Shown piece by piece: positions 33,001 through 42,115 of a stretch of 64,000 bases of DNA; the first letter of the stretch is position 1, and every line of letters starts with the position of its first letter. Both the position numbers and the translations under genes were made by a program. The notes below the pieces were generated by a model. It was not told the DNA's origin, did not search any database, and was given only the letters and a program-made list of their open reading frames with translations. Source of the DNA: Leguminivora glycinivorella (Eukaryota; Arthropoda; Insecta; Lepidoptera; Tortricidae); NCBI RefSeq assembly GCF_023078275.1, contig NC_062978.1, positions 5,408,585 through 5,472,584 on the forward strand. The letters are read 5' to 3'.

Positions 33001-36000
33001 AGTTTTCGTTTTCTTCTTTATCGCTTTCACATTATTCATCGACTCTTCCATTCTGTCTTTCATGATTGCAATCAGTGTAGAAGCCACATCATTCTTAGGA
33101 GATGTCTTTATTTTCGGCGCAAGATCTCGGTGACTCACTCTAAGTTCATCATCAGGATCTCTAACTGTCTTCTTAGTTCTTTTAGGAACGATTTTAGTTG
33201 GTGTCTTTGCACTGTCGTTGAAATATTTACTAGTTTCCGAAGTGCCAGCACTCTTTGACCTAGACTTAGTATTTTTATTTACAGAATCTTTAGCATTTCG
33301 TACGTTTTTTACGTCTGCAGTTTTAGATCGGCTCCGTGTAGCAGATTTGCTAGATTCAGCACTGCTATTACTTTCAAAGAATTTACTACTAACTGCCTTG
33401 TTATTTTCGTTAGTTACAATAATTTTTGGAGGATCAGTCTGTTTTGCAGTTGTATCCTTTTTACTTGAATTTTCTTGTAAAGTAGTTGAAATATCATTTT
33501 TGCTTTCTTTTGGTTCAGTTTCTTTAATAGTTTTGCCACGTCTATTTAAAGAAAGTGTCTTAGAAGCTGGTGAAGCTTTATTTTTATCTACTTTGACCGG
33601 TTTTGTTTCTTGAGCTTTAGATTTCTCTTCACTGGCTTTTCTGTTTCTCTTCTTTGGTAGAATTTTATCTTGGGATACACTTTTCGAAGGTTCAGAATTT
33701 AAGGGATTGGCAGCACTTCTTGCCCTTTTAGGTGGTGAAACATCCTCATCTTTTTCTGTGGGTTCTATAGCTATAGATGCTTTACTTCGTCTAGTTTTAC
33801 GACTTTTAGCTACAATATTACCATCATCATTGCCATCAACTTGCATTATGTTTGTATCACTAAAATATATATCATCCACATCCATGTCACTATCATAGTT
33901 TCCATCAACTTGTGGTATCTGTTTTGATTTTTTCTTCGATTTGCATGATTTTTTCTGAGCAGATTTTTTTGTATCTTCTTTTTTAGGTTCCGCATTTTGC
34001 TTTTCTTCTTTTTCCTTGGTAGATAGAGAACAGAGTTCGGAACTAGGCGGCCTAATTGGCAATGTTACAAAATTGAACATGACTCGACACTGTAGACCGA
34101 GAGCTCTTAACATGCTAACAAAAATGAAAAACATAAACTTCTTAGTTGAAACTGTTTTGTTCTTGATCTCTTTCAACAAGATATCCTTAAGAGGGGGCGA
34201 TTTAGGCTTGAATTTGTTCTCGTGCTTATCTTGTACTAAAGTCATTTTATTCTTTAACCATTTAGTGATCTGTTCAACATATTTTACATCAACTCTTTCA
34301 CCCGGGTAGCATTCTTTCGATGGGACTAGCGTTAATACTGCACTCATTATTTCCTGGTCATTTAAAACGGAGCTTACATAGTTTCCGTGGCCCAGCCAGC
34401 ACAAGACGTGGACCTTATGCATGTACACTTGGTACTCTTTTTTAACCCTGTTCATTTTCCTCCTCATCATCATCTCAACATCTAGCTTTTTAGATTTCCT
34501 GTGGACAGCATCGGGGAAGTCAACTACCACCTGCAATCCGGAAGCTGGAAGTGGTTTTGACTCTGAAAATGTTAAATAGATAGTTTAAAAGTTGCTTCAT
34601 TATAAGACTATTTATAAGACCCGCTGGGTGGACAGCGTTAAGAAGGCCAGGGATTAACACGGGCGCCTATTATGAGGACTGTAGAAGACCGTGCGGAGTG
34701 GAGAACTTTGGTGCGAAAAATAACGACCTCATGTGGTCGCGACCCTCAGCCATGAGGAACCGAGGAAGAAGAAGAGAGAGATAAGACTATTATGTATTGT
34801 TGTAATTACATGTAAAATTGTTAAATGTGAGTGTGTTTAGTAAAACGTCCCACTTTGTCGGTTACCATTAAGACAAGATTTGCTTGCATCTTTATATGAA
34901 TAAACTGACAAAGCGGCTTTATAGCAATCGACAAAGTGTGACGTTTTCCCGTGCACACTCACAAATGTATTTATATTATATATGGCAATAACATTTTTTT
35001 AAATATTGGTATGCCTCTGCCGTGCTGCAGACAACACTAAGTGCTCTTTGATTGATTATTTTAGAGAAAAATCTTTCTATGATCTATTTATAATACCAAC
35101 ATGTAAAATATACTTCTCTCAGAGAGCATTATTGCATATTCATTTCAATCATAACATTCTTAGATTACATTATAGAATAGAATAGAATAGAAAAGTTTTA
35201 TTCGTAAACACACACAGACAATAAACAATATTTATGAATGACATAGGAGAATAAAGTGGCACGAAACGGCCTCACCTCAGCATATTGCTGGCGACTTCCA
35301 GCGCTGGTCTTCCGGTGAGACCATTAAGTGAGAAAAATCACGGAAGGCAACAGACAAAACTAAAGAAACACAAGGCATAAAGAACAAAATACAAAAATAA
35401 GGAAACATACAGCACACAAAAGTTATAAAATAAAACATTGACAATAATAATAATAGATGTGCCAATCGAACCTGCAATAGTCCGGTCGGACACAGGGTGG
35501 TTTGACAATAAGCGTTCGCATGTTACTAGCGCCAACGGTCGCTACACAAACTAAATGACAAATGACAGATACAGAACGAAATTTACAATGTGTGAAGAAA
35601 TAATAAATATAAATTACAAAATTTACATTAGATTTTTTTATTTCATGGTACAAGTACAAATTACACTATAAATTTGCTACATGTCAAAATTATGTTTATC
35701 TTCTCATCATGATCGTAAAAAATTACAGTGATCATCAAAAAATTGCCTAATAAGTGATTAATTTGTATGTATGGTATTCCGGACCTTTGGGAGGCGTGCG
35801 CGGGGCCGAAGCCAACGCCCTTTCGACACTTTAAATGAAATGTAAGGGGTACATCGAGCGGATGTCGCCCTTGCCCATATCATTGGACACACGCAGAGGC
35901 AACACCCGCCAGGGTGTAAGGATTATTTGAGAGTTAATGGAATCTAAAATGAACTGGTCTATTTTGATGAAAGTGATGGACTATAATGGCTATGGATAAA

Positions 36001-39000
36001 AAACCGGACGCCTGCCTAATAAAACGGTATCCAATTTTACTTCCGGCAGACGGTGACTCGTCCCCACAAGATGGGCCCCCACAAAAAGCGACAACCAAGA
36101 TGGCTCAAGGGCAACACCGGTGTGAGAACTCGAGGGTGTCGAGAGGTGTACTCCGCTTTCTGCCCAGTGGCTGTTAAGCCACTGTACCAACTCGCGTCTT
36201 ACGCAAATTTTCACTTCCACCCCTGGGGCATGTAGCCCTAACGACTCCATTAATTTGTATGTCTTTCCCATCACGGAACAATGGTATTCCGGACCTTTGG
36301 AAGGCGTGCACGGGGCCGAAGCCAACGCGTAGAGGCCCTTTCGACACTTTAATGAAATGTAAGGGGTACACCGAGCGGATGTTGCCCTTGCCCGTGTCAT
36401 GGGACACACGCAGAGGCAACACCCGCCAGGGTGTAAGGACTATTTGAGAATTAATGGAATCTAAAATGAACGGGTCAATTTTGATGAAAGTGATGGACTA
36501 AATACTGGGCTATGGATAAAAAACCGGACGCCTGCCTAATAAAACGGTATCCATTAATTTTATTATTATTACCTTTCACCTCCTCCCAATCCTCCATTTC
36601 AGAATCACTGTCATTTTGTTTCTTCTTTTTCTTAGTTTTCTTAACTTCAGGGGGTTCTGGCAACACTTCCTCTCCCTGAGCTAACAGATCCTTGACATCA
36701 AAGGCCTGGGATGAATTCTTGGCCGTGTAATTGAGGATTGAGGCTTTTGTCTCTTCGATTTTGGTTTTGTGGATTTCCAATTCCTTGAAAGTCTTTTGGG
36801 CAATCTCGTCACTGTTGTCGGGTATGTTTTTAGACCATACCTAGAACAAATTGACATTGATTAGTAACTACTGTAACAGGTAACTAGTAAAGTAAGGGAA
36901 GTAGTAGCAATGAAGAGAGTTAGGACTCCTCTTCTCCATGACTTCCATGAGTAAAAAAAATCTTTCTACAAAGCTACACTAAATAAATATAATTTAACTA
37001 GCTTTTACCCGCGGGTTCGCTCTCGTTAGAAAGAGACGAAAAGTAGCCTATGTCACTCTCCATCCCTTCAACTATTTCCACTTAAAAAGTCACGTCAATT
37101 CATCGCTCCGTTTTGCCGTGAAAGACGGACAAACAAACAGACACACACACTTTCCCATTTATAATATTAGTATGGATTATTATAAAATGATGAATTGTCT
37201 AATTAATGTGTGATGCTTTCACTCTCATAATTCTAAAGAAATTTTTTTAAGTAAAAAACTGTTTTAAGGAGTATTCACCAATTTTTTTTATTTGAAGAAT
37301 TGAGTAAACTACACTTTTAAAAGCTGGAACTTATTATTACGAGTATTATTTGTATGTCTTACCATATCTCGGAACCATGGGGTCCCGACCTTTGGGAGGC
37401 ATGTGTGGGGCCAAAAGCCAATAGCACAGAGGCCCTTTTAGACTCTTTAATCTAAAGGCAATTATTATTATTATTCAATTATAGATAAGCAGCTATTCAG
37501 CTGATGAGCGTATGTCACACAGTGTCTCATGATTTATAGTTAGCAAAGTCATGTTAGTTAGTATTATTATTCAAAAGCCACTTGTCTAGTCTGACCCATG
37601 ATGTGACCCAGCAAACTTCAAATTAAGGGTGAACAGGCACCTTCTGGGCAAGTTGGCTCCATTGCAGGCCACATCTTCGCCTCTGCTAGTCTGTGGCCAT
37701 GAGAAAGCCCATTATAAAAAAAAAAATTGATGCTCACATCTTGATACTCCATTTTAGTTTCATGGTCGCTGTCTGCATCATTGGCGGATGAGAAGGTGGT
37801 GTTGGTAGGTATACTCGGTGGTTTTCTGGGAGATTCATCATCACTGCTGTCTGTAAGTTTAGACATTTTTTTTTTTAATTTATTTATCAAACTAGCTTTT
37901 ACCCGCGGCTTCGCCCGCGTAATAAAAGTATTCATTAAGATTTTCATTTGGATCCTTAGGTTTCTCTGGTATATTTATCTGCGATTATTTCGATTGCACA
38001 TAATACTTTTGCTTGCAATGATTGTAGAAATATTACACATCGACCACAGCGTAGGTAATTCTATATACGCTGGGGAAACCTTTATAAACATCCCACATAG
38101 CCCGTATTTCGACACTATATGATCGGTGGGTAAAAAGTACTTTTTTCTATTATCCCTTACAATTTTTTACATTTTGCTTATACTTATCGCAAACGTAATC
38201 TTCAAGCAAGCAAACAACGATCGTCTTAGAGCACTTTGATTGTAAGAGACCGCCGACCGATTATCCGTATCCCTCTAACGATACCCATATTATCCGTATC
38301 CGTATCCGTTTCCGTATCCGTATCCGTATCCCTATCACTATCCCTATCGCTATCGCTATCCCTATCGCTATCCCTATCGCTATCCCTATCCCTTATCAAG
38401 ATAATACTAAGTTCTCGCGCTTTGTACACATATTTAAAGTCACATACAGGTCGAAAGCGATTAATTAACATTATTTTTACCTTTTTTCCCAACGTTTCGG
38501 CCAGGTTGCACTGGCCGTGGTCGCGGAAGACTGACGTCCCAGTAAAATGTCACCGGAGATGTAAACAACACAAAACTACCCGATATTAATTTATATAAAT
38601 GTTCGGGGTAGACAAATAAATATAATCTACCCGCATGTAATTATTTACGACATCCCATTAGAAACCTCAAAAATAACAGTACTTCTCCACTATTTAATGG
38701 ATGTTATTATACATATAAACCTTCCTCTTGAATCACTCTATCTATTAAAAAAAAAACCGCATCAAAATCCGTTGCGTAGTTTCAAAGATTTAAGCATACA
38801 AAGGGACATAGGGACATAGAAAGCGACTTTGTTTTATACTATGTAGTGATATCGCTATCCCTATCGCTATCCCTATCTCTTATCAAGATAACACTAAGTT
38901 CTCGCGCTTTGTACACATATTTAAAGTCACATACAGGTCGAATGCGATTAATTAACATTATTTTTACCTTTTTTCCCAACGTTTCGGCCAGGTTGCACTG

Positions 39001-40955
39001 GCCGTGGTCGCGAAGACTGACGTCCCAGCGAAATGTCACCGGAGATGTAAACAACACAAAACTACCCGATATTAATTTATATAAATGTTCGGGGTAGACA
39101 AATAAATATAATCTACCCGCATGTAATTATTTACGACATCACATTAGAAACCTCAAAAATAACAGTACTTCTCCACTATTTAATGGATGTTATTATACAT
39201 ATAAACCTTTCTCTTGAATCACTCTATCTATTAAAAAAAACAGCATCAAAATCCGTTGCGTAGTTTCAAAGATTTAAGCATACAAAGGGACATAGGGACA
39301 TAGGGACAGAAAAAGTGACTTTGTTTTATACTATGTAGTGATAAGTACATTATATTCTTCACATTTATGTTTCTCACCAAACTTTGATATTATACCACAT
39401 AACTAATACATGGGCCATTGTTTTTAAAGTTGTCCACCTCGTTTTATGTATTTGGAATTCTTTATGTGGTTTCCACTCAGAATCGCGTTCTCTTTCAATC
39501 CTAATAGGGAAAAAAAGTGTCTTGAAGGTTTTCCCATTCCGTTACATATTTTTTCATACATTTTGTATGGCGGTAACGGAATGGAAGGTTTGAAGAATGT
39601 ATGGAAATCTTGGGACATTTTTTTCTCCCATCAGGATCGAAAGACCTTGCGATTCAGAGTATGTATCACATAAAAAATACCCATGTTACAATAAAAGTGG
39701 GGTGGACAACTTTGAAAAAAAAAAATGGCCCAAATATCACAATTTCGTTTTTTTTTACTAGATACTGCCAAGAGTGGCAGTGAAACTTGAGCAGTTTCAT
39801 GTACTTTACCAAACTGACCCATTAGGGAATACAGATGTGTTTATCTATGTCCTTTGTATGTAAGTATTGTATAATAAATACAGCAAAGTAAGGTTCTAAT
39901 TCCTTGCTACACTATTCCCAGTGATATATCTTTGTCTATTCTATCCATAGGGCCAGATTAACATTCTGCAAGCTAGGTGTTTGGGCTCCGCAGATTAAAA
40001 TTAATTAAAATTAAAATTAAAATAGCCTTTCTTACTGAGTTTTAAATTAAGTTTGAATTATCATTGTTGGCATTAAAGTTAAGTTTCGTATTTTGTTTTT
40101 AGTTTTATATCTGTTCTTTAGTTTTTAAATTAAGTCTCGTAGCTCAGTTTGCCTCCTGGCAAAGGCCTCCTCTAAATCCCTCCAGTGTGTCCTGTCCATG
40201 GTTGCTCTTCTCCAGAATGGTCCCGCTGTTAGTTTTATTTCATCTTCCCATCTACAGAGCTGTGGGCCTTTCTTACGGCTGCATCCTCTGGGGTACCAGT
40301 TAGTGATCTCTTTACTCCATTTTCCTTCTTTCTTTCTAAGAAGGGCTCCGCAGATACAGGACATTAATTGAAAGTGTATATTTTTAACACCTAACAATTT
40401 TTTTTTCTGTTTTGATATGATTGTGATTTATAAATCAAGTCTAAAACTAATGTTGTATTTTCTGAGACTATTTAGGTTAAAGTTAACGGCTTAATTTAAT
40501 GGTAATATCGGTTGGCAATAACTACAGAGCCAGTGAAGGCCCAGTTATAAAATAAAGGGGAAACTCTTAAACTAAGTCCACTTACCACTTTCTGATAGGT
40601 TGAGAAAAGAAGGCAACAGTTTATCAGCATCGGTTAAATCCTTCACCGAGAATGCTTTTGTGGCAGCAGAATTTTCACCCAAATCATCCGGAGGTTCATC
40701 GCGAATCTTTTTAATGAAGTTTTTCGCAAATTGCGGCCTTCTTCTCGGTGCTGCTTTTTTGGGTTTACTGCTTTTTGAATCTTCGTCTTCAAATTCTTCT
40801 CCTGAGGACACGGCTTGCTCCTCGTCTTCGGAGCTGGAGACGTCAGTTATTTTGGCGTCGGAACCCGAGTCGCTAAAATCTCCGGACTCCTCGGGCTCGC
40901 TATCGTTTTCATCTTTGTAAACGGTTTTGATTACTTTTTTGCGAGTCGTTGGCAT
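27084..40955 (-). CDS. XPC: XPC/Rad4 DNA damage recognition protein, copy A (intact)
   Basis: Ten exons (minus): 40955-40586, 37850-37738, 36840-36573, 34562-32994, 32440-32193, 31657-31416, 30637-30412, 30242-30074, 27996-27842, 27275-27084. The sum is 3552 nt, 1183 aa, with every junction in phase. XPC recognises helix-distorting lesions and starts global-genome nucleotide excision repair. An acidic/Lys-rich N-terminus (1-250) leads to the transglutaminase-like fold, split by a long disordered Lys/Ser insert (about 420-770), as in other XPCs, and resumed in exons 5-6 (DVWCEVFVEELEQWIAVD, WDNNNYLKDLTRRY). Then come BHD1 (exon 7, HPLYALKRHLLKYE, SRDTWLKEAKVVR), BHD2 (exon 8, AYGNVELFKACMLPKGTVHI) and BHD3 (exon 9, VYDGFVVCQEFEEVITQAW). 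The exon 4 donor is the weak GTTGGT; copy B has GTTTGT there. Start chosen from the match with copy B. Confidence 0.93.
27319..27465. repeat. GTAGCCGAATG-type MITE (XPC-A intron 9)
   Basis: Carries CATTGACGCTAGACGCCGA-like sequence, GAAACGCAGTCTGGCTCTG and TATCGTAAGCGTTTG, matching 58127-58268. Confidence 0.6.
28031..28255. repeat. two adjacent GGGGCCC foldback elements (XPC-A intron 8)
   Basis: 28033-28131 runs from GGGGCCCATTTCTCGAAG to TTTTGAGAAATGGGCCCC. 28131-28254 runs from GGGGCCCGTTTCTCGAAAG to CTTTCGAGAAACGGGCCCC. They are back to back and share a boundary, as if one inserted at the end of the other. Confidence 0.7.
28436..28705 (+). mobile_element. tRNA-derived SINE
   Basis: The 5' end has Pol III promoter boxes, A-like TGGCTCAGTCGGTAG and B-like GGATTCGAATCCC, as in a tRNA. 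A non-tRNA body follows (GTGTGATGAGCACAGATATT) and a TATTTATTTATT tail. It lies in XPC-A intron 8, antisense to the gene. The tail of a related copy is at 51570-51697. Confidence 0.85.
28722..28860. mobile_element. GATATCGG MITE, copy 3
   Basis: Termini TAAGTCCGTTTTCACATTAT and ATAATGTGAAAACGCACTAA. Directly downstream of the SINE. Confidence 0.82.
28985..29131. mobile_element. ACGGCCCAGCCACGAC MITE
   Basis: Inverted termini of about 45 bp: ACGGCCCAGCCACGACATTG and CATTGTCGTGGCTGAGCCGT, including GCGACAGCGGTGAGCGGC/GCCGCTCACCGCTGTCGC. Confidence 0.75.
29135..30073 (-). pseudogene. tandem decayed partial copies of XPC exon 8 (copy A intron 8)
   Basis: Downstream of exon 8 the end of the exon plus donor recurs, with words TATGCACGGTGCCTTTAGGC and AACATGCAGGCCTTGAACG. 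About 29961-30055 and 29869-29960 are ~90-bp units. More decayed pieces lie at about 29570-29635 and 29135-29230, and perhaps 28380-28410. Several keep a GTAAG donor (minus). The same phenomenon is seen after exon 8 of copy B. Confidence 0.75.
29280..29552. mobile_element. MITE with GTTGCATCAACCACATTTGA termini
   Basis: Left GTTGCATCAACCACATTTGA and right TCAAATGTGGTTGATGCAAC are reverse complements; inner arms share AGAGGTCTATGGAACTTC. A half copy lies at about 43745-43866 in XPC-B intron 1. Confidence 0.72.
31120..31355 (-). pseudogene. decayed partial copies of XPC exon 6 (copy A intron 6)
   Basis: On the minus strand, 31255-31120 resembles exon 6 (AACTGCCTCAAAGACGTCAC; CTATCTCACTGTGGAAAGGG) but has lost its frame. 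About 31354-31251 is another fragment holding the exon-end-like AGAGTATTGCTGAGTGAG plus adjoining intron. They are tandem duplicates of the end of exon 6. Confidence 0.65.
31745..31835 (+). repeat. short retroposed fragment CATCAGGCGGGCCGTATGC
   Basis: Contains TAGGTTACGGTGATCGCTTT, then TGTTTGCCACCGACGTAGTA and an A-run. The same module is inserted in the repeat at 9235-9320. Confidence 0.6.
31860..32172 (+). mobile_element. RTE-type retrotransposon 3' end (XPC-A intron 5)
   Basis: Broken frames read LKWSW near the start and then a WWPLTDVR-like stretch. The end AGCAGTGGACAATAAAAGCC followed by TGATGATGATGA is a typical RTE 3' terminus. Dead and antisense to XPC-A. Confidence 0.7.
32664..32855 (+). 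repeat. CCCGCGGCTTCGCTCGC dispersed repeat
   Basis: From ACTAGTTTATGCCCGCGGCT to TTATAATATTAGTGTGGATC and a CATCAT run. Other members: 36993-37177, 22228-22365, and the start of 37885-39345. Confidence 0.65.
34580..34990. mobile_element. RTE fragment and AAAACGTCCCACTTTG MITE copy 2 (XPC-A intron 3)
   Basis: 34619-34785 (+) reads as a broken RTE C-terminus (CGCTGGGTGGACAGCGTTAA, GCGGAGTGGAGAACTTTG). 34827-34973 is the second copy of the MITE at 26660-26785, with ends GTGAGTGTGTTTAGTAAAAC and CGTTTTCCCGTGCACACTCAC and a possible AAAT duplication. Confidence 0.65.
35164..35540 (-). mobile_element. non-LTR retrotransposon 3' end with GAATA tail
   Basis: On plus it starts with repeated ATAGAATAGAATAG and then TTTTATTCGTAAACACAC. 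On minus this is a 3' end with pentanucleotide tail, related to 26380-26525. In XPC-A intron 3. Confidence 0.6.
35765..36553. repeat. direct repeat of ~265-bp units abutting XPC-A exon 3
   Basis: The module from GGTATTCCGGACCTTTGG to AAACGGTATCCA occurs at about 35770-36030 and 36288-36553; the second ends 20 bp from the exon 3 donor at 36572. A diverged start recurs at about 37375-37450. The words CGTGTCATGGGACACACGCA and CCTGCCTAATAAAACGGTAT are shared. The long open frames here are repeat-derived. Confidence 0.6.
36993..37177 (+). repeat. ACCCGCGGGTTCGCTC dispersed repeat (XPC-A intron 2)
   Basis: From ACTAGCTTTTACCCGCGGG to TTATAATATTAGTATGGAT. Family as in 32664-32855. Confidence 0.65.
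37615..37735 (+). repeat. SINE-like tail next to XPC-A exon 2
   Basis: GGTGAACAGGCACCTTCTGG through AGTCTGTGGCCATGAGAAAG to a run of A ends 3 bp from the exon 2 donor GTGAGC. A sibling is at 49735-49830 in XPC-B intron 7; its end also occurs near 27650 and 28320. Confidence 0.6.
37885..39345 (+). repeat. dispersed repeat with internal ~490-bp tandem duplication and TATCCG satellite (XPC-A intron 1)
   Basis: Starts ACTAGCTTTTACCCGCGGCT. 38290-38400 is a TATCCG/TATCGC/TATCCC hexamer array. 38386-38850 and 38858-39343 are near-identical direct repeats, each from TATCAAGATAA to TTATACTATGTAGTGATA, with a truncated hexamer array at the start of the second. Confidence 0.75.
39426..39715. repeat. 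290-bp foldback with inner hairpin
   Basis: Outer ends AAGTTGTCCACCTCGTTTTA and AAAAGTGGGGTGGACAACTT pair imperfectly. The centre has TTCCCATTCCGTTAC against GTAACGGAATGGAA. Confidence 0.6.
40125..40397 (-). mobile_element. RTE-type retrotransposon fragment (XPC-A intron 1)
   Basis: A 90-aa frame with SKEITNWYPRG, RRWEDEIK-like KKGPQLCRWEDEIK and TMDRTHWRDLEEAFARRQ, the end of an RTE-like polyprotein. Same strand as XPC-A; intronic. Confidence 0.7.
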
Positions 40956-41310
40956 GTTTTATAACTAAATACTATACGAAATTACACTTAAATACCAATA
41001 CCATGAACTGCAATTATTTCTAAAGTACCCGGCAGATCGCACAAAGCACGATTCTGTTCTGTGACAAAAAATCAAAAAATATTATGAAATCTCGGGATCC
41101 CTAGTGAATAGTGCATAGTGAATGAAGCAAGCGCGCAATTATTTTGACGCTGTCAGTGTCAGTGCTGTCATGGTGCTGTCATATTTGACATTTCACGACC
41201 AGGAGCTCTAGACATTTGGTGTTTGGTGGGCACGTGTTGGTGGGTGTTTGTGCATACATTGCTATACCCTATACAGGCTTACTTGTCCAATATAGTAAAC
41301 AAACACTGCT

Positions 41311-41433
41311 GCACGGGAAGCATGGTCGCGCGATAGACGATAAAGTAGCAGGCCGTCCCTATCGCACTATTTGTAAGTGCGATAGGGACGGCCTGATATT
41401 TTATCGTCTATCGCACGACCATGCTTCCCGTGC
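41311..41433. repeat. near-perfect 57-bp-arm hairpin
   Basis: GCACGGGAAGCATGGTCG...CCCTATCGCACT is mirrored by AGTGCGATAGGG...CGACCATGCTTCCCGTGC around a ~9-bp loop, with a few mismatches in the middle. MITE-like or hairpin-RNA-like. Confidence 0.8.
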
Positions 41434-41765
41434 TGGAAAACATTATCTCACTTTTCTCTGGAATTACACATTAACCATCACTAAAATGTTATTATACACT
41501 TAAATAAACTCACAAAGTGTTGAAATCAATCAAAAAACCACAGAAACATATCATTTCTAAAACGATTTTCATCAGTAATTGTAATTAACCGCCGCCTCAA
41601 ATCTCTCAAGGAACGACGGTTCTCAATTCGTCTGTTTTTTTTTTATGTTTGTTCCACGATATCTTCGTCGTTACTGGACCGATTTTGAAATTTTTTTTTT
41701 GATTGAATGTATATATATGCATACAGATTGGTCCCATTTTTCTCAGGACCCAGTTCTGATGATGG

Positions 41766-42115
41766 AATCCTGGAGAAATCGAAGGAACTCCTCAAATCTG
41801 AAAGGCACACATATGGTAATTTTTGTGTTTTTTAAGGAACAGCATGTATTTACGTACGGAACAGTGACATTTTGTGCAGCAGACTGCTGATGATGGTCAG
41901 AACGGAACTCCTCAAATCTGAACGGCACGCTTATAGTGACTTTGGTATTTTTATAAGAACAGCATGCACTTACGTCCAGAATAGTGACATTTGGTGCAGT
42001 GGAACTGCAGATGATGGTCAGAACCAAACTCCTCAAATCTGAATGGCACACTTATACTGACTTTGGTATTTTTATAAGAACAGCATGCATTTAAGTTCAG
42101 AACAGTAACATTTAT
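41766..42115 (+). repeat. three-unit ~120-bp minisatellite
   Basis: AACTCCTCAAATCTGAA recurs at 41786, 41906 and 42027. Units share TTTTATAAGAACAGCATGCA and GATGATGGTCAGAAC. Confidence 0.8.

Noticed and set aside
33218..33613. 131-aa plus-strand ORF with hydrophobic stretches
   Set aside because: Antisense shadow of the low-complexity Lys/Ser-rich exon 4 of XPC-A; the same shadow appears opposite XPC-B.
35990..36409. 139-aa minus ORF in XPC-A intron 3
   Set aside because: Falls in a dispersed direct repeat whose other copy is frame-broken; no splice signals tie it to XPC.
38226..38589. ORFs rich in DSDRDSD or SLSLSL on opposite strands
   Set aside because: Translations of the TATCCG/TATCGC hexamer array, not genes.
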